Part shown: positions 1 to 9,762 of the stretch, piece by piece
Numbering within the stretch: the stretch's first letter is position 1
How the letters are laid out: the number at the start of each line of letters is the position of its first letter
Source: Schaalia sp. Marseille-Q2122
GTDB taxonomy: Bacteria; Actinomycetota; Actinomycetes; Actinomycetales; Actinomycetaceae
Direction: 5' to 3'
Assembly: GCF_903645355.1 (NCBI RefSeq)
Contig: NZ_CAHJXR010000003.1
Coordinates: 124,001 to 188,000, forward strand
Length of the DNA stretch: 64,000 nt
Notes under the pieces: model-generated
What the model was told of the DNA's origin: nothing
Databases searched by the model: none
The model's input: only the letters and a program-made list of their open reading frames with translations
Program-made: the position numbers and the translations under genes

Positions 1-633
1 CCCATGCTCCACCTCGTCCAATCCGAGGACGGCTACGTCTCCGCTGACGGCATTGCCCTGTGCGCTGACGTGCTGGGTCTGAGCCGCCCCGAGGTGTCCG
101 CCGTGGCCACCTTCTACACCCAGTACAAGCGTCACCCCAATGGTGACTACCTGGTGGGTGTGTGCACGAACTCCCTGTGTGCCGTCATGGGCGGCGATGA
201 AATCTGGGAGGCCGTGTCCGAGCACGTGGGTGTCGGTTCTGATGAGACCAACGAGTCCGGAAAGATTACCCTCGAACGCCTCGAATGTAATGCGGCCTGC
301 GACTACGCGCCCGTTGTCATGGTGAACTGGGAGTTCTTCGACAACCAGACCCCAGAGTCGGCCATCGCCCTCGTTGATGACCTTGAGGCCGGACGCCCCG
401 TGCGCCCCACCCGCGGCCCCGACACCGTGGCCACCTTCAAGGAGATCGAGCACGTCCTGGCGGGCTTCCCTGATGGTCGTGTCCACGAGGGTCCCTCCGC
501 TGGTGAGGCCTCGCTGTTGGGCGTGCGTATCGCTGCGAAGAACGGGTGGACCGCACCGGTCGCCATCGAAGGCGCTGACAACACAGCCGACGCTGCCGCT
601 GAAAGCTCCGAGAGCAAGGAAGGACAGGCCTGA
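1..633 (+). CDS. nuoE: NADH-quinone oxidoreductase subunit E (5' truncated)
   Basis: This is the 24-kDa-type subunit of respiratory complex I, carrying the N1a [2Fe-2S] cluster in the cytosolic NADH-dehydrogenase arm. Numbering from the first Met in the window, the four ligands are visible as C54 and C59 (VCTNSLC) and C95 and C99 (ECNAAC), in the usual thioredoxin-like fold. The gene is cut by the window edge: codon 1 reads Pro and the text P-MLHLVQ matches the internal ALLPMLHLVQ stretch of the family, so the ATG at base 4 is internal and not the true start. The C-terminal ~60 residues are an Ala/Glu-rich tail. The stop overlaps the nuoF start as ATGA, indicating translational coupling. Confidence 0.95.
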   Translation, partial: PMLHLVQSEDGYVSADGIALCADVLGLSRPEVSAVATFYTQYKRHPNGDYLVGVCTNSLCAVMGGDEIWEAVSEHVGVGSDETNESGKITLERLECNAACDYAPVVMVNWEFFDNQTPESAIALVDDLEAGRPVRPTRGPDTVATFKEIEHVLAGFPDGRVHEGPSAGEASLLGVRIAAKNGWTAPVAIEGADNTADAAAESSESKEGQA

Positions 634-1934
634 TGACCACCTACTCTGCACCTTCCACCCTCACCCCCATCCTCACCAAGGGCTGGGGCGAGGACCGCTC
701 CTGGACCCTGGAGTCCTACCTGGCACGCGGCGGCTACGAGGGCCTGAAGAAGGCCAACACCATGGAACCCGCTGACATTGTTGAGGCCGTCAAGGCTTCG
801 GGTCTGCGCGGCCGTGGTGGCGCTGGCTTCCCCACCGGCCTGAAGTGGTCCTTCCTGCCTCCCGACGACGGCATGCCGCGTTACCTCGTGGTTAACGCGG
901 ACGAGTCCGAGCCGGGCACCTGCAAGGACATTCCCACGATCATGGCTAACCCCCACATCCTCGTGGAGGGCATGGCGATCACCTCGCGCGCCATTAACTG
1001 CACCCACGCTTTCGTGTACCTGCGTGGCGAGGTCGTGCACGTCTACCGCCGCCTGATGAACGCCATCGAGGAAGCGACGGCCGCTGGCCTGCTCGGCGAC
1101 CTGAAGATCACCGCCCACGCGGGTGCTGGCGCCTACATCTGCGGTGAGGAAACCGCGCTGCTGGATTCCCTGGAAGGCTACCGCGGTCACCCCCGCCTCA
1201 AGCCTCCCTTCCCGGCGGTGGCTGGCCTGTACGCCCGACCCACCGTGATTAATAACGTCGAGTCGGTCTCTCAGGTTCCCGGTATTTTCGCCAACTCCGT
1301 GGACTGGTACACGGCCATGGGCACCGAAAAGTCCCGCGGCCACGGTATCTTCTCCGTCTCTGGCCACGTGAAGAACCCCGGCCAGTTCGAGGCTCCCTTC
1401 GGCATCACCATGCGTGAACTCATTGACATGGCTGGCGGCATCCGCGAGGGCCACACCCTGAAGTTCTGGACTCCGGGTGGCTCTTCCACGCCGCTGCTCA
1501 CCGAGGAAGACCTTGACGTGCCCCTCGATTACGAGGCCGTCGGCGCTGCAGGCTCCATGCTGGCAACCCGCGCCCTGCAGGTTTTCGATGACACGACCTC
1601 CGTGGTGCGCGTCATCACCCGCTGGATTGAGTTCTACCAGCATGAGTCTTGCGGTAAGTGCACGCCCTGTCGTGAAGGCACCTACTGGCTCAAGCAGATC
1701 ATGCTCCGCTTGGAGGCCGGTCGCGGCCTGCCTGGCGACGTCGACCTGCTTGACGAGATCGCCCACAATATCTTCGGCCGCAGCTTCTGTGCCCTCGGTG
1801 ACGCGGCGGCAACGCCGGTGATGAGCGGCATTAAGAAGTTCCGTGAGGAATTCGAGGCCGGACTGACCACGCCCGCCCGGGAACTCTTCCCGTACGAGCG
1901 CTCCGCTGTTTTCGCACGAGGAGGAGCACGATGA
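633..1934 (+). CDS. nuoF: NADH-quinone oxidoreductase subunit F
   Basis: This is the complex I subunit that binds NADH and FMN and carries the N3 [4Fe-4S] cluster, the entry point for electrons from NADH. The nucleotide-binding glycine-rich loop GRGGAGFP is at residues 60-67. The N3 cysteines are C340, C343 and C346 (SCGKCTPC) and C386 (FCALGD). At 433 residues it has the usual family length. It overlaps nuoE by ATGA at the start and nuoG by ATGA at the end, so it is the second visible gene of a tightly coupled operon. Nothing unusual was seen. Confidence 0.97.
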   Translation: MTTYSAPSTLTPILTKGWGEDRSWTLESYLARGGYEGLKKANTMEPADIVEAVKASGLRGRGGAGFPTGLKWSFLPPDDGMPRYLVVNADESEPGTCKDIPTIMANPHILVEGMAITSRAINCTHAFVYLRGEVVHVYRRLMNAIEEATAAGLLGDLKITAHAGAGAYICGEETALLDSLEGYRGHPRLKPPFPAVAGLYARPTVINNVESVSQVPGIFANSVDWYTAMGTEKSRGHGIFSVSGHVKNPGQFEAPFGITMRELIDMAGGIREGHTLKFWTPGGSSTPLLTEEDLDVPLDYEAVGAAGSMLATRALQVFDDTTSVVRVITRWIEFYQHESCGKCTPCREGTYWLKQIMLRLEAGRGLPGDVDLLDEIAHNIFGRSFCALGDAAATPVMSGIKKFREEFEAGLTTPARELFPYERSAVFARGGAR

Positions 1935-4504
1935 CTGAGCCCACCACCATGGTGGACGTCACCATTGATGACGTGCAGCTAAGCGTCCCCGCTGGCACGC
2001 TCGTCATCCGCGCCGCCGAAGAGGCTGGCATCCGCATCCCACGTTTCTGTGACCACCCGCTGCTGGCACCCGTGGCTGCCTGCCGCCAGTGCCTCGTTGA
2101 GGTCGGCATGCCCGACCGCAACACCGGCGAGGTGCGTTTCATGCCCAAGCCCCAGCCCTCGTGTGCGCAGACCGTCACCCCCGGCATGGTGGTGAAGACC
2201 CAGGAAACCTCCGAGGTTGCCGCCGTCGCTCAGCGTGGCGTCATGGAGTTCCTGCTCATTAACCACCCCCTTGATTGCCCGATCTGCGATAAGGGCGGCG
2301 AATGCCCCCTGCAGAACCAGGCGATGACCGACGGGCGCGCCACCTCGCGTTTCGCTGATGCTAAGCGCGCCTACCCCAAGCCTCTGCGCCTGACCAGCCA
2401 CATTCTGCTCGACCGCGACCGCTGCATCCTGTGCCAGCGTTGCGTGCGTTTCGGGAAGGAAATCGCTGGCGACGCCTTCATTGATCTGCAGGGGCGTGGC
2501 GGCGGTTCGGCTCCCACCGACCACCACTACTTCATGGCCGAGCAGATCGGCTCCTTCGACACCCAGGTGCTTGACTTCCACCAGGATGGCGCTCACGGCG
2601 CTGCCCCGGCGGATATTTCGGGCCCCTACGGCCAGGCTGGCATTATCGGCTCGGCGAACTCGGGTGACATGCGCGAGTCGGACCGCGACCAGACGGGCCG
2701 CACCTTCGCCTCCTACTTCTCGGGCAATATCATCCAGATTTGTCCGGTGGGTGCGCTCACCGCAGCCTCCTACCGTTTCCGCGCCCGCCCCTTCGACCTC
2801 GTGTCCACCGCTTCGGTGGCAGAGCACGACGCCTCGGGTGCCGCGATCCGCGTGGATGTGCGCCGCGGCGAGGTCGTTCGCCGTATGGCGGGCAATGACC
2901 CGCAGGTCAACGAAGAGTGGATCACCGACAAGGATCGTTTCGCCTTCGAGTGGCAGAACGTGGGCCGCATTACCCAGCCCCTGGTTCGTGAGAACGGCGA
3001 GCTGGTGCCGACCTCGTGGTCGGACGCTTTGCACCGCGCCGCCGAGGGCCTCAAGGCCGCTCGCGCCAAGGGCCGCGTGGGCTTCATGGCCGGTGGCCGC
3101 CTGACCTTCGAGGACGCCTACGCGTGGTCGAAGTTCGCGCGCACCGTCATGAATTCCGATGACGTGGACTTCCGCTCCCGCACCCTTTCCTCCGAGGAGC
3201 GCACCTTCCTGTCCAGCCGTATCGCCGGTTCGGGCCTGGGCGTGACCTACACGGATGTGGAGAAGGGTGGCCAGGTGCTCCTCGTGGCCCTCGAACCCGA
3301 GGACGAGGCCGGCTCCCTCTTCCTGCGTCTGCGTAAGGGCGTGCTCGCTGGCAGCGTGAAGGTCGCCACCGTTGCGCCCTTCACCACCGCTGGCTCGCGT
3401 AAGCTCGGCGCTCAGGTGCTGCACGCAGCGCCCGGCACCGAGGTTGAGGTGCTTGGCTCCATCGCGGAAGGTGGCGTTAATGCCGAGCTCGCCGAGGCTC
3501 TGCGCGGTGGCATCATCCTCGTTGGCGAGCGCGCCGCCCGCGCTGTTGGCCTGCTGACCGCCGTTGGTGAACTCGCTGACCGCCTAGGCGCCCGCCTGCA
3601 GTGGGTGCCGCGTCGCGCCGGCGACCGCGCCGCCCTTGAGGCTGGCCTGCTACCCGGCCTGCTGCCCTTTGGTCGTCCCCTGAATGACGAGGCCGCCCGC
3701 GCCTCGCTGGGCTGGGCGAATCTGCCCGCGCAGCGTGGTTCCTGCTCCCGCGGCCAGTGCGAACGCGCAGCAAAGGGTGAAGTGACCGGTTTTGTTGTCG
3801 GTGGCGTTGACGTGCGCGACCTTGCAGACCCGGAGGCAACCCTCAAGGGCCTGCAGACCGCTCAGTTCATCGTCTCCCTCGAGGTCACCGAGTCCGCTGT
3901 CACCCAGCTGGCCGACGTGGTCCTCCCCGTGGCGCCCGCCGTGGAGAAGCACGGCACCTTCATTAACTGGGAGGGCCGCCTGCGCCCCTTCGGCCAGGCC
4001 ATTTCGGCCCGCTCCCTGAGCGACCGCGACGTCCTCGTGCGCCTGGCACGCGAGTTCGGTGTGGACCTGGGCCTGGAGAAACTGACCGACGTCTACGACG
4101 AGGTCAACCCCCTGATGACCTGGACCGGCGCTCGCGTTGAGCCCGTGGCCGTGGAGGCCCCCGCCCCCACCGCTATCGCCCCCGGTCAGGCCCTGCTCAC
4201 CACCCACAAGCCGATGCTGGACGCTGGCCGCATGCAGGCCGGTGCCCCTCAGCTTGCCGGCACCGCCCGCCGTTCGGTGGCCTTCGTGTCCCCCGCAACC
4301 CTGGAGGGCCTGGGCGTCGCTGAAGACGCGCCCGTCACCCTCAGCGGCGAGCGCGGCACGATCACCCTTCCTGTTGAGGTCGCGGACCTGCCCGACGGTG
4401 TCGTGTGGGTGCCCGAATGTTCGCAGGATTCCCTCGTCCACTCGTCCCTCGGAGCCACCGGCTCCGTCGTGACCCTCACCGCTACAGCGGAGGTGGCCCG
4501 ATGA
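1931..4504 (+). CDS. nuoG: NADH-quinone oxidoreductase subunit G (N7 cluster ligands lost)
   Basis: This is the largest soluble complex I subunit, which wires electrons from NuoF toward the membrane arm. The N-terminal ferredoxin domain has C40, C51, C54 and C78 for the [2Fe-2S] cluster. Next come the [10 protein letters not shown] region and the CILCQRC...ICPVGAL motifs for the [4Fe-4S] clusters, then a molybdopterin-oxidoreductase-like domain to residue 857. The oddity is the N7 site. Families that carry it show C-x2-C-x3-C-x27-C; here positions 297, 300, 304 and 332 are Ala, Asp, Ala and Thr, within [10 protein letters not shown] and [10 protein letters not shown]. All four ligands are gone with the spacing unchanged. 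ATG start overlaps the nuoF stop. Confidence 0.96.
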   Translation: MTEPTTMVDVTIDDVQLSVPAGTLVIRAAEEAGIRIPRFCDHPLLAPVAACRQCLVEVGMPDRNTGEVRFMPKPQPSCAQTVTPGMVVKTQETSEVAAVAQRGVMEFLLINHPLDCPICDKGGECPLQNQAMTDGRATSRFADAKRAYPKPLRLTSHILLDRDRCILCQRCVRFGKEIAGDAFIDLQGRGGGSAPTDHHYFMAEQIGSFDTQVLDFHQDGAHGAAPADISGPYGQAGIIGSANSGDMRESDRDQTGRTFASYFSGNIIQICPVGALTAASYRFRARPFDLVSTASVAEHDASGAAIRVDVRRGEVVRRMAGNDPQVNEEWITDKDRFAFEWQNVGRITQPLVRENGELVPTSWSDALHRAAEGLKAARAKGRVGFMAGGRLTFEDAYAWSKFARTVMNSDDVDFRSRTLSSEERTFLSSRIAGSGLGVTYTDVEKGGQVLLVALEPEDEAGSLFLRLRKGVLAGSVKVATVAPFTTAGSRKLGAQVLHAAPGTEVEVLGSIAEGGVNAELAEALRGGIILVGERAARAVGLLTAVGELADRLGARLQWVPRRAGDRAALEAGLLPGLLPFGRPLNDEAARASLGWANLPAQRGSCSRGQCERAAKGEVTGFVVGGVDVRDLADPEATLKGLQTAQFIVSLEVTESAVTQLADVVLPVAPAVEKHGTFINWEGRLRPFGQAISARSLSDRDVLVRLAREFGVDLGLEKLTDVYDEVNPLMTWTGARVEPVAVEAPAPTAIAPGQALLTTHKPMLDAGRMQAGAPQLAGTARRSVAFVSPATLEGLGVAEDAPVTLSGERGTITLPVEVADLPDGVVWVPECSQDSLVHSSLGATGSVVTLTATAEVAR

Positions 4505-5802
4505 ACGCTCTTCCCTTCGAACTCCCCATGGCAGTTCAGAGCGCAGTTGCGGACTTCTCGCAGGAGACCTGGTGGCTGACCCTGATTAAGGCAGTGTTCC
4601 TCATCGTCTTCCTCATCCTCAACGTGCTCATCGCCTTGTGGGTGGAACGTCGAGGCCTGGGCCGCATGCAGTCGCGTCCCGGCCCGAACGTGGCCGGCCC
4701 CTTCGGTTTGCTGCAGGCCATCGCCGACGCCGTGAAGCTGCTCTTCAAGGAAGACATGTGGACGCGCCGCTCGGACAAGTTCCTCTACCTGCTGGCACCC
4801 GTCATCGCCGCCTTCTGCGCGTTCAGCATCTTCGCTGTTATGCCTCTGGGCCCCAATGTCAACATCTTTGGCTACTCCACTCCGCTGCAGATGGCTGACA
4901 TGCCCGTGGCTGTCCTCTACATCCTGGCGATGGCATCCCTTGGCCTGTATGGCATCGTCCTGGGTGGCTGGTCGTCCCGTTCGACCCTGCCGCTCTACGG
5001 CGCGATCCGCTCCTCCGCTCAGGTGATCTCCTACGAACTGTCGATGGGTATGGCCCTGGTGTCCGTGTTCATCATGGCGGGCTCCATGTCGACCTCGCAG
5101 ATCGTTGCCTCCCAGGAGAGGGTGTGGTGGGCCTTCGCCCTCATGCCGGCCTTCATCATCTACTGCATCTCCGCAGTCGGTGAAGTCAACCGTCTGCCCT
5201 TCGACCTTCCTGAAGCGGAAGGTGAAATCGTGGCCGGCCACATGACCGAGTACTCTTCGATGAAGTTCGCATGGTACTTCCTTTCCGAGTACGTCAACAT
5301 GCTCAACGTCTCCGCCGTTGCGACCACCCTCTTCTTCGGTGGCTGGCGGGCACCCTGGCCGCTGGGCTACTTCGGGATCATGGATGGCGGCTGGTGGGGC
5401 ATCCTGTGGTTCTTCCTCAAGATGTGGTTCTTCATGTTCCTCATGGTGTGGACCCGCGCCACCCTCATGCGTTTCCGCTACGACCAGTTCATGGCCCTGG
5501 GCTGGAAGCGCCTCATCCCCATCTCCCTGGTGTGGATCGTGCTCGTCGCCATCTTGCGTGGCGTGACCAGCTGGGTGCATGTCTCCTTGCCGGTCATCGC
5601 CGCCGTCATCGTCGGCATCTTCGTCATTGCCCTCATCGTCGTGTGGTTCACCGACGGTGGGGAGGAAGAGCAGGACGAGGCACCCGCCGACCGTCCCTTC
5701 GACGCCTTCGCCGACGGCTACCCGGTCCCACCCCTGCCCGGACAGACACTGCCGCCCTCGCCTCGCGCGGGCCGCGCACCGATCGTTATTGAGGAGGCCT
5801 GA
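4501..5802 (+). CDS. nuoH: NADH-quinone oxidoreductase subunit H
   Basis: This is the membrane subunit at the heel of complex I that forms much of the quinone-binding chamber. It is a 433-residue polytopic protein with about eight hydrophobic helices. The conserved loop [20 protein letters not shown] followed by TEYSSMKF is characteristic of NuoH/ND1. The ATG at 4501 overlaps the nuoG stop (ATGA) and was preferred to in-frame upstream codons inside nuoG. The C-terminal ~60 residues after the last helix are acidic and Pro-rich and extend into the cytoplasm. Confidence 0.96.
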   Translation: MNALPFELPMAVQSAVADFSQETWWLTLIKAVFLIVFLILNVLIALWVERRGLGRMQSRPGPNVAGPFGLLQAIADAVKLLFKEDMWTRRSDKFLYLLAPVIAAFCAFSIFAVMPLGPNVNIFGYSTPLQMADMPVAVLYILAMASLGLYGIVLGGWSSRSTLPLYGAIRSSAQVISYELSMGMALVSVFIMAGSMSTSQIVASQERVWWAFALMPAFIIYCISAVGEVNRLPFDLPEAEGEIVAGHMTEYSSMKFAWYFLSEYVNMLNVSAVATTLFFGGWRAPWPLGYFGIMDGGWWGILWFFLKMWFFMFLMVWTRATLMRFRYDQFMALGWKRLIPISLVWIVLVAILRGVTSWVHVSLPVIAAVIVGIFVIALIVVWFTDGGEEEQDEAPADRPFDAFADGYPVPPLPGQTLPPSPRAGRAPIVIEEA

Positions 5803-5804
5803 TC

Positions 5805-6455
5805 GTGAGCGACAAGGAAATGCTCTACGAGCACGACCCCATGGGGCCGATTGCCCGATTCTTTGCGCCGCTGGCTGGCTACGGTGTGACGATCACGCAG
5901 TTCTTCCAGCCCACCGCCACCGAGTGCTACCCCTTTGAGCCCGCAGTGCTCCAACCTCGTTTCCACGGACGCCACCAGCTCAACCGCTACGCGGACGGCC
6001 TGGAAAAGTGCATTGGTTGCGAGCTTTGCGCCTGGGCGTGTCCCGCTGACGCGATCTTCGTTGAGGCTGCCTCGAATACTCCCGAGGCTCAGTACAGCCC
6101 CGGTGAGCGTTTCGGCGCGGTCTACCAGATCAACTACCTGCGTTGCATCTTCTGCGGCTTCTGCATTGAGGCCTGCCCGACGCGCGCACTGACGATGGGT
6201 CACGACTTTGAGATTGCGAAGTTCGATCGCGAGTCGGAGATCTTCGAAAAGGACGAGATTCTCGTTCCCCTGTCCGAGGGCATGCTCCAGCCCCCGCACC
6301 CGATGGTTGAAGGCCTGTCTGACGGTGACTACTACCGCGGTGCGGTTGTGGGAGCCACCCAAGCTCAGGTTGACTGGGTGCGTGAACACCGCCCCGAGGA
6401 CGAGAGCCTTGCGACCGTCACGGTCGTTGACTACCTGCAGGAGGCACTGAAGTGA
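5805..6455 (+). CDS. nuoI: NADH-quinone oxidoreductase subunit I
   Basis: This is the ferredoxin-like complex I subunit carrying two [4Fe-4S] clusters (N6a and N6b) that pass electrons to N2 near quinone. Two complete motifs are visible, [12 protein letters not shown] and [12 protein letters not shown]. The protein is 216 residues. Translation starts at GTG 5805, two bases after the nuoH stop, and the stop overlaps the GTG of nuoJ. The order nuoH-I-J is the standard one. Confidence 0.97.
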   Translation: MSDKEMLYEHDPMGPIARFFAPLAGYGVTITQFFQPTATECYPFEPAVLQPRFHGRHQLNRYADGLEKCIGCELCAWACPADAIFVEAASNTPEAQYSPGERFGAVYQINYLRCIFCGFCIEACPTRALTMGHDFEIAKFDRESEIFEKDEILVPLSEGMLQPPHPMVEGLSDGDYYRGAVVGATQAQVDWVREHRPEDESLATVTVVDYLQEALK

Positions 6456-7441
6456 ACCTCTTTGGAAACTGGCCTGCAATGGCCTCCACCGGAGAAGCAG
6501 TGCTCTTCGCTGGCGTCGCCGTATTCATGATTGCGTGCGCTTTCGGCATCCTCCTGTTTAAGAAGGCCGCCTACGCAGCGATCTGCATGGTCGGCGTCAT
6601 GCTGGGCCTGGCTGTCCTCTACGTCACCATGGACGCTCCCTTCCTGGGCACCGTGCAGGTGATCGTCTACACCGGCGCCATCATGATGCTCTTCCTCTTC
6701 GTCATCATGATGATCGGCCTGGGTGCCTCCGATGAGTACACCCGCCAGGGCCGCGCTCGCGTGATCTCCTCGATCCTGGCTGGCCTGGGACTGGTCATCA
6801 TCCTTGGCGGCGCGATTGCTCAGGCCAACGTGGTGGCCGCACCCGCACCCGCCGTGGATCCCTTCTCGAATACGCCGATCACCATCCTCGCTGCGGAGCT
6901 CTTCTCCAAGCACTGGTTCTCCATGCAGTTGGCTGCCGCGCTGCTCATTACCGCCGCGATTGGTGCCATGCTGCTGACCCACACCGATGAGCTCGGCCCC
7001 AAGGTTGACCAGCGCAGCACCGCTGAAGCGAAGATGCGTGCCTTCAAGGCTAAGGGGCGTCACATCGGCCAGCTGCCTTCGCCCGGCGTGTACGCCACCA
7101 GCACCGCTGTGGACGTGCCGGCCCTGTCGGGTGAAACCCTCGGCCCGGTTGAAGAGTCCGTGCCCCGCGTACTTCGCGTGCGCGGCCTGGAGCGCAGTGT
7201 CGGCATGGTCGAACCCGAGGTCGCTCAATCCCTGCTGCTGGCCCGCACCGGCGACTCCTCGCAGTCTCCCTTCGGCCCTGGCGCCGCTGGCACCGCCGAG
7301 CGTTCTGGCGCTTGGGGTATGCCCGGCCCTGCAGCCCCCACCGGCCTCAACCAGCCTCTTGCTCCCGAGGTGCCCGCTGCGGCAGCCTCGTCGGAGGAGG
7401 CCGAGGCAACCGCTACTACCACTGAGGGGGCAGAGAAGTGA
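6452..7441 (+). CDS. nuoJ: NADH-quinone oxidoreductase subunit J (long C-terminal tail)
   Basis: This is a membrane subunit of the complex I proton-pumping arm. About five transmembrane helices lie in residues 10-185, including the conserved segment with [15 protein letters not shown]. At 329 residues it is longer than typical NuoJ (about 160-260 from memory). The last ~140 residues form a hydrophilic, Ala/Pro/Glu-rich tail without obvious domain signature. The gene starts at GTG 6452, overlapping the nuoI stop, and ends overlapping the GTG of nuoK. Confidence 0.94.
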   Translation: MNLFGNWPAMASTGEAVLFAGVAVFMIACAFGILLFKKAAYAAICMVGVMLGLAVLYVTMDAPFLGTVQVIVYTGAIMMLFLFVIMMIGLGASDEYTRQGRARVISSILAGLGLVIILGGAIAQANVVAAPAPAVDPFSNTPITILAAELFSKHWFSMQLAAALLITAAIGAMLLTHTDELGPKVDQRSTAEAKMRAFKAKGRHIGQLPSPGVYATSTAVDVPALSGETLGPVEESVPRVLRVRGLERSVGMVEPEVAQSLLLARTGDSSQSPFGPGAAGTAERSGAWGMPGPAAPTGLNQPLAPEVPAAAASSEEAEATATTTEGAEK

Positions 7442-7737
7442 GCCTCGCATACTACCTGCTGCTTGCCGCCATCCTCTTCACCCTGGGGGCCGTCATTGTG
7501 ATGGTCCGCCGCTCTGCGGTGATCTCCCTGATGGGTGTGGAGCTCATGCTCAACTCGGCAAACCTGGCCTTCGTGACCTTCGCCCGTATTCACGGCGAGG
7601 TCGCCGGCGAAATCATGGCCTTCTTCGTCATGATCGTCGCCGCCGCTGAAGTTGTGGTGGGTCTGGCCATCATCGTGTCCATCTTCAAGTCGCGCGCCAC
7701 CACGAGCGTTGACGACGTCAACCTGCTCAAGAACTGA
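7438..7737 (+). CDS. nuoK: NADH-quinone oxidoreductase subunit K
   Basis: This is a small 99-residue antiporter-like membrane subunit of complex I with three transmembrane helices. The helix-2 stretch [13 protein letters not shown] carries the conserved membrane glutamate involved in proton transfer, and a second acidic residue is seen in helix 3 ([10 protein letters not shown]). The GTG start overlaps the nuoJ stop. It is followed by a 13-nt gap containing a strong GGGAGG ribosome-binding site for nuoL. Confidence 0.96.
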   Translation: MSLAYYLLLAAILFTLGAVIVMVRRSAVISLMGVELMLNSANLAFVTFARIHGEVAGEIMAFFVMIVAAAEVVVGLAIIVSIFKSRATTSVDDVNLLKN

Positions 7738-7750
7738 GGGAGGTCAATCA

Positions 7751-9745
7751 ATGAACAACGCATTCCTCCCCGCTCTGGCTGGCATGGAAGGGCACGGCGC
7801 GATCGCTGAGCCCGTCGCCGCCACCGGCGCAGCCTCCTTCGCGTGGCTGATGATCGCAATCCCCCTGGCCAGCGCGTTCTTCCTGCTGCTGGCTGGCCGT
7901 CACACCGACAAGTGGGGCCATTGGCTGGGCGTCCTGGCCTCCTGGTCCTCCTTCTTCGTGGGTGTGGCCATCCTGGTTCAGATGCTGGGCACCGCCCCTG
8001 AAGGCCGCCGCTTTGCGTCCACGCTGTTTAGCTGGATCCCCGCCGGAGAGTTCTCCGTCGACTTCGGCCTCATGGTCGACCCCCTGTCGATGACCTTCGT
8101 CATGCTGGTCACCCTCGTCGGCTCCCTCATCCACGTCTACGCCGTGGCCTACATGGAACACGACAAGGACCGCCGCCGATTCTTCGCCTACCTCAACCTC
8201 TTCATCGCTGCGATGCTCACCCTCGTTCTGGGTGATTCCTACGCGGTGCTCTTCATCGGTTGGGAAGGCGTGGGCCTGGCCTCCTACCTGCTCATCGGCT
8301 TCTGGAACTACGTCCCTGACTACGCCAAGGCCGCGAAGAAGGCCTTCGTCATGAACCGCGTGGGTGACATGGGCCTGCTGCTGGCCATGATGGCAATGGT
8401 CGCGAACTTCAAGACCGTCAACATGGAAGCCGTTGCCCACGGCGTCGCTGAAATCCCCGTCGCCCAGGCCACCATGATCGGCATCTTCCTTCTGGTGGGT
8501 GCCTGCGGTAAGTCCGCACAGTTCCCGCTCCAGGCATGGCTGGGGGATGCAATGGCGGGCCCGACCCCCGTGTCGGCCCTCATCCACGCCGCCACCATGG
8601 TCACCGCCGGCGTGTACCTCGTGGTACGTTCCGGCGCCGTCTACCAGGCTGCCCCCGTGGCCGCCACCATCGTGGCAATTATTGGTGCGATTACGCTGCT
8701 CTTCGGCGCGATCGTCGGTGCCGCCAAGGACGATATGAAGAAGGTCCTGGCCGCCTCCACCATGAGCCAGATCGGCTACATGATGCTGGGCGCTGGCCTT
8801 GGCCCCATCGGCTGGGCATTCGCCATCTTCCACCTCTTCACCCACGGCTTCTTTAAGGCCCTCATGTTCCTCGGTGCTGGCTCGGTCATGCACGGCATGG
8901 GTGACCAGGTGAATATGCGTCGCTTCGGCGCACTGCGCACCGCCATGAAGGTCACCTGGCTGACCTTCATGATGGGTTGGCTCGCCATCCTGGGTGTGCC
9001 GCCCTTCTCGGGATTCTGGTCCAAGGACAAGATCATCGAGGCCGCCTTCTCCATGGATACCTTCGCTGGCACCCCCGCCCCCTGGGCTGGCTGGGTCTTT
9101 GGCGGTATCGCCCTCTTCGGTGCGGGCTTGACGGCCTTCTACATGTCGCGCCTGTTCTTCATGACCTTCCACGGCACCGCCCGTTGGACCACTGAAGCTG
9201 AAGGCGCGCCCGTCCACCCCCACGAGTCCGGCCCGCTGATGACCATCCCCATGATCATCCTGGCTGTTGGCGCAGTCTTCATTGGTGGCCTGCTCTCCAT
9301 CGGAGACTTCTTCTCCGTGTGGTTGACGCCCTCGATTGGCGCCGCCGAGCACGGGCACCCCGTCCTGCCGATCCCGGTCATTATGGCCGCCTCGCTGATC
9401 CTCGTCGCGCTGGGCGCGGCTCTGGCGTGGATGAAGTACGGCAAGGGCGAGGTCGCCACCGCAGTGCCCGCAGGCAATGCCCTCGTGCACGCTGCTCGTA
9501 ACGACCTCTTCCAAGACACCATCAACGAAACCCTCGTGGTCACCCCCGGCACCGCCCTCGTGGCAATGGCCTCCGGCGGCGACAAGCGAGCGGTGGACGG
9601 CGTGGTCGATGGAGTGGCCGCATCCGCGAAGGGCCTGGGCCGCCTGGTGAGCATCACGCAAACCGGTAATGCCCGCACCTACGCGTCCTACATCCTGGGT
9701 GGCGTCCTGCTGTCCCTGGCCGTCATCATCGGTTTCCAACTGTGA
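7751..9745 (+). CDS. nuoL: NADH-quinone oxidoreductase subunit L
   Basis: This is the distal antiporter-like proton-pumping subunit of complex I (ND5 family). The 664-residue protein has many hydrophobic helices, with conserved segments such as GWEGVGLASYLLIGFW, the lysine-bearing APLQAW-like segment (here PLQAWLGDAMAGPTPVSALI) and the histidine-rich IFHLFTHGFFKALMF. The ATG at 7751 was chosen over upstream in-frame codons inside nuoK because GAGGGAGG lies about 8 bases before it. The C-terminal lateral-helix region is present. Confidence 0.96.
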   Translation: MNNAFLPALAGMEGHGAIAEPVAATGAASFAWLMIAIPLASAFFLLLAGRHTDKWGHWLGVLASWSSFFVGVAILVQMLGTAPEGRRFASTLFSWIPAGEFSVDFGLMVDPLSMTFVMLVTLVGSLIHVYAVAYMEHDKDRRRFFAYLNLFIAAMLTLVLGDSYAVLFIGWEGVGLASYLLIGFWNYVPDYAKAAKKAFVMNRVGDMGLLLAMMAMVANFKTVNMEAVAHGVAEIPVAQATMIGIFLLVGACGKSAQFPLQAWLGDAMAGPTPVSALIHAATMVTAGVYLVVRSGAVYQAAPVAATIVAIIGAITLLFGAIVGAAKDDMKKVLAASTMSQIGYMMLGAGLGPIGWAFAIFHLFTHGFFKALMFLGAGSVMHGMGDQVNMRRFGALRTAMKVTWLTFMMGWLAILGVPPFSGFWSKDKIIEAAFSMDTFAGTPAPWAGWVFGGIALFGAGLTAFYMSRLFFMTFHGTARWTTEAEGAPVHPHESGPLMTIPMIILAVGAVFIGGLLSIGDFFSVWLTPSIGAAEHGHPVLPIPVIMAASLILVALGAALAWMKYGKGEVATAVPAGNALVHAARNDLFQDTINETLVVTPGTALVAMASGGDKRAVDGVVDGVAASAKGLGRLVSITQTGNARTYASYILGGVLLSLAVIIGFQL

Positions 9746-9762
9746 GCGTGGGAGGAGAACTC

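Noticed and set aside
4-633. ATG at base 4 as the true nuoE start
   Set aside because: The frame is open to the window edge and the text around it matches the interior of NuoE, so the gene simply begins outside the window.
1979-9739. Long minus-strand frames opposite nuoG, nuoH and nuoL
   Set aside because: Same codon-bias shadow effect. The plus-strand products are unmistakable complex I subunits.
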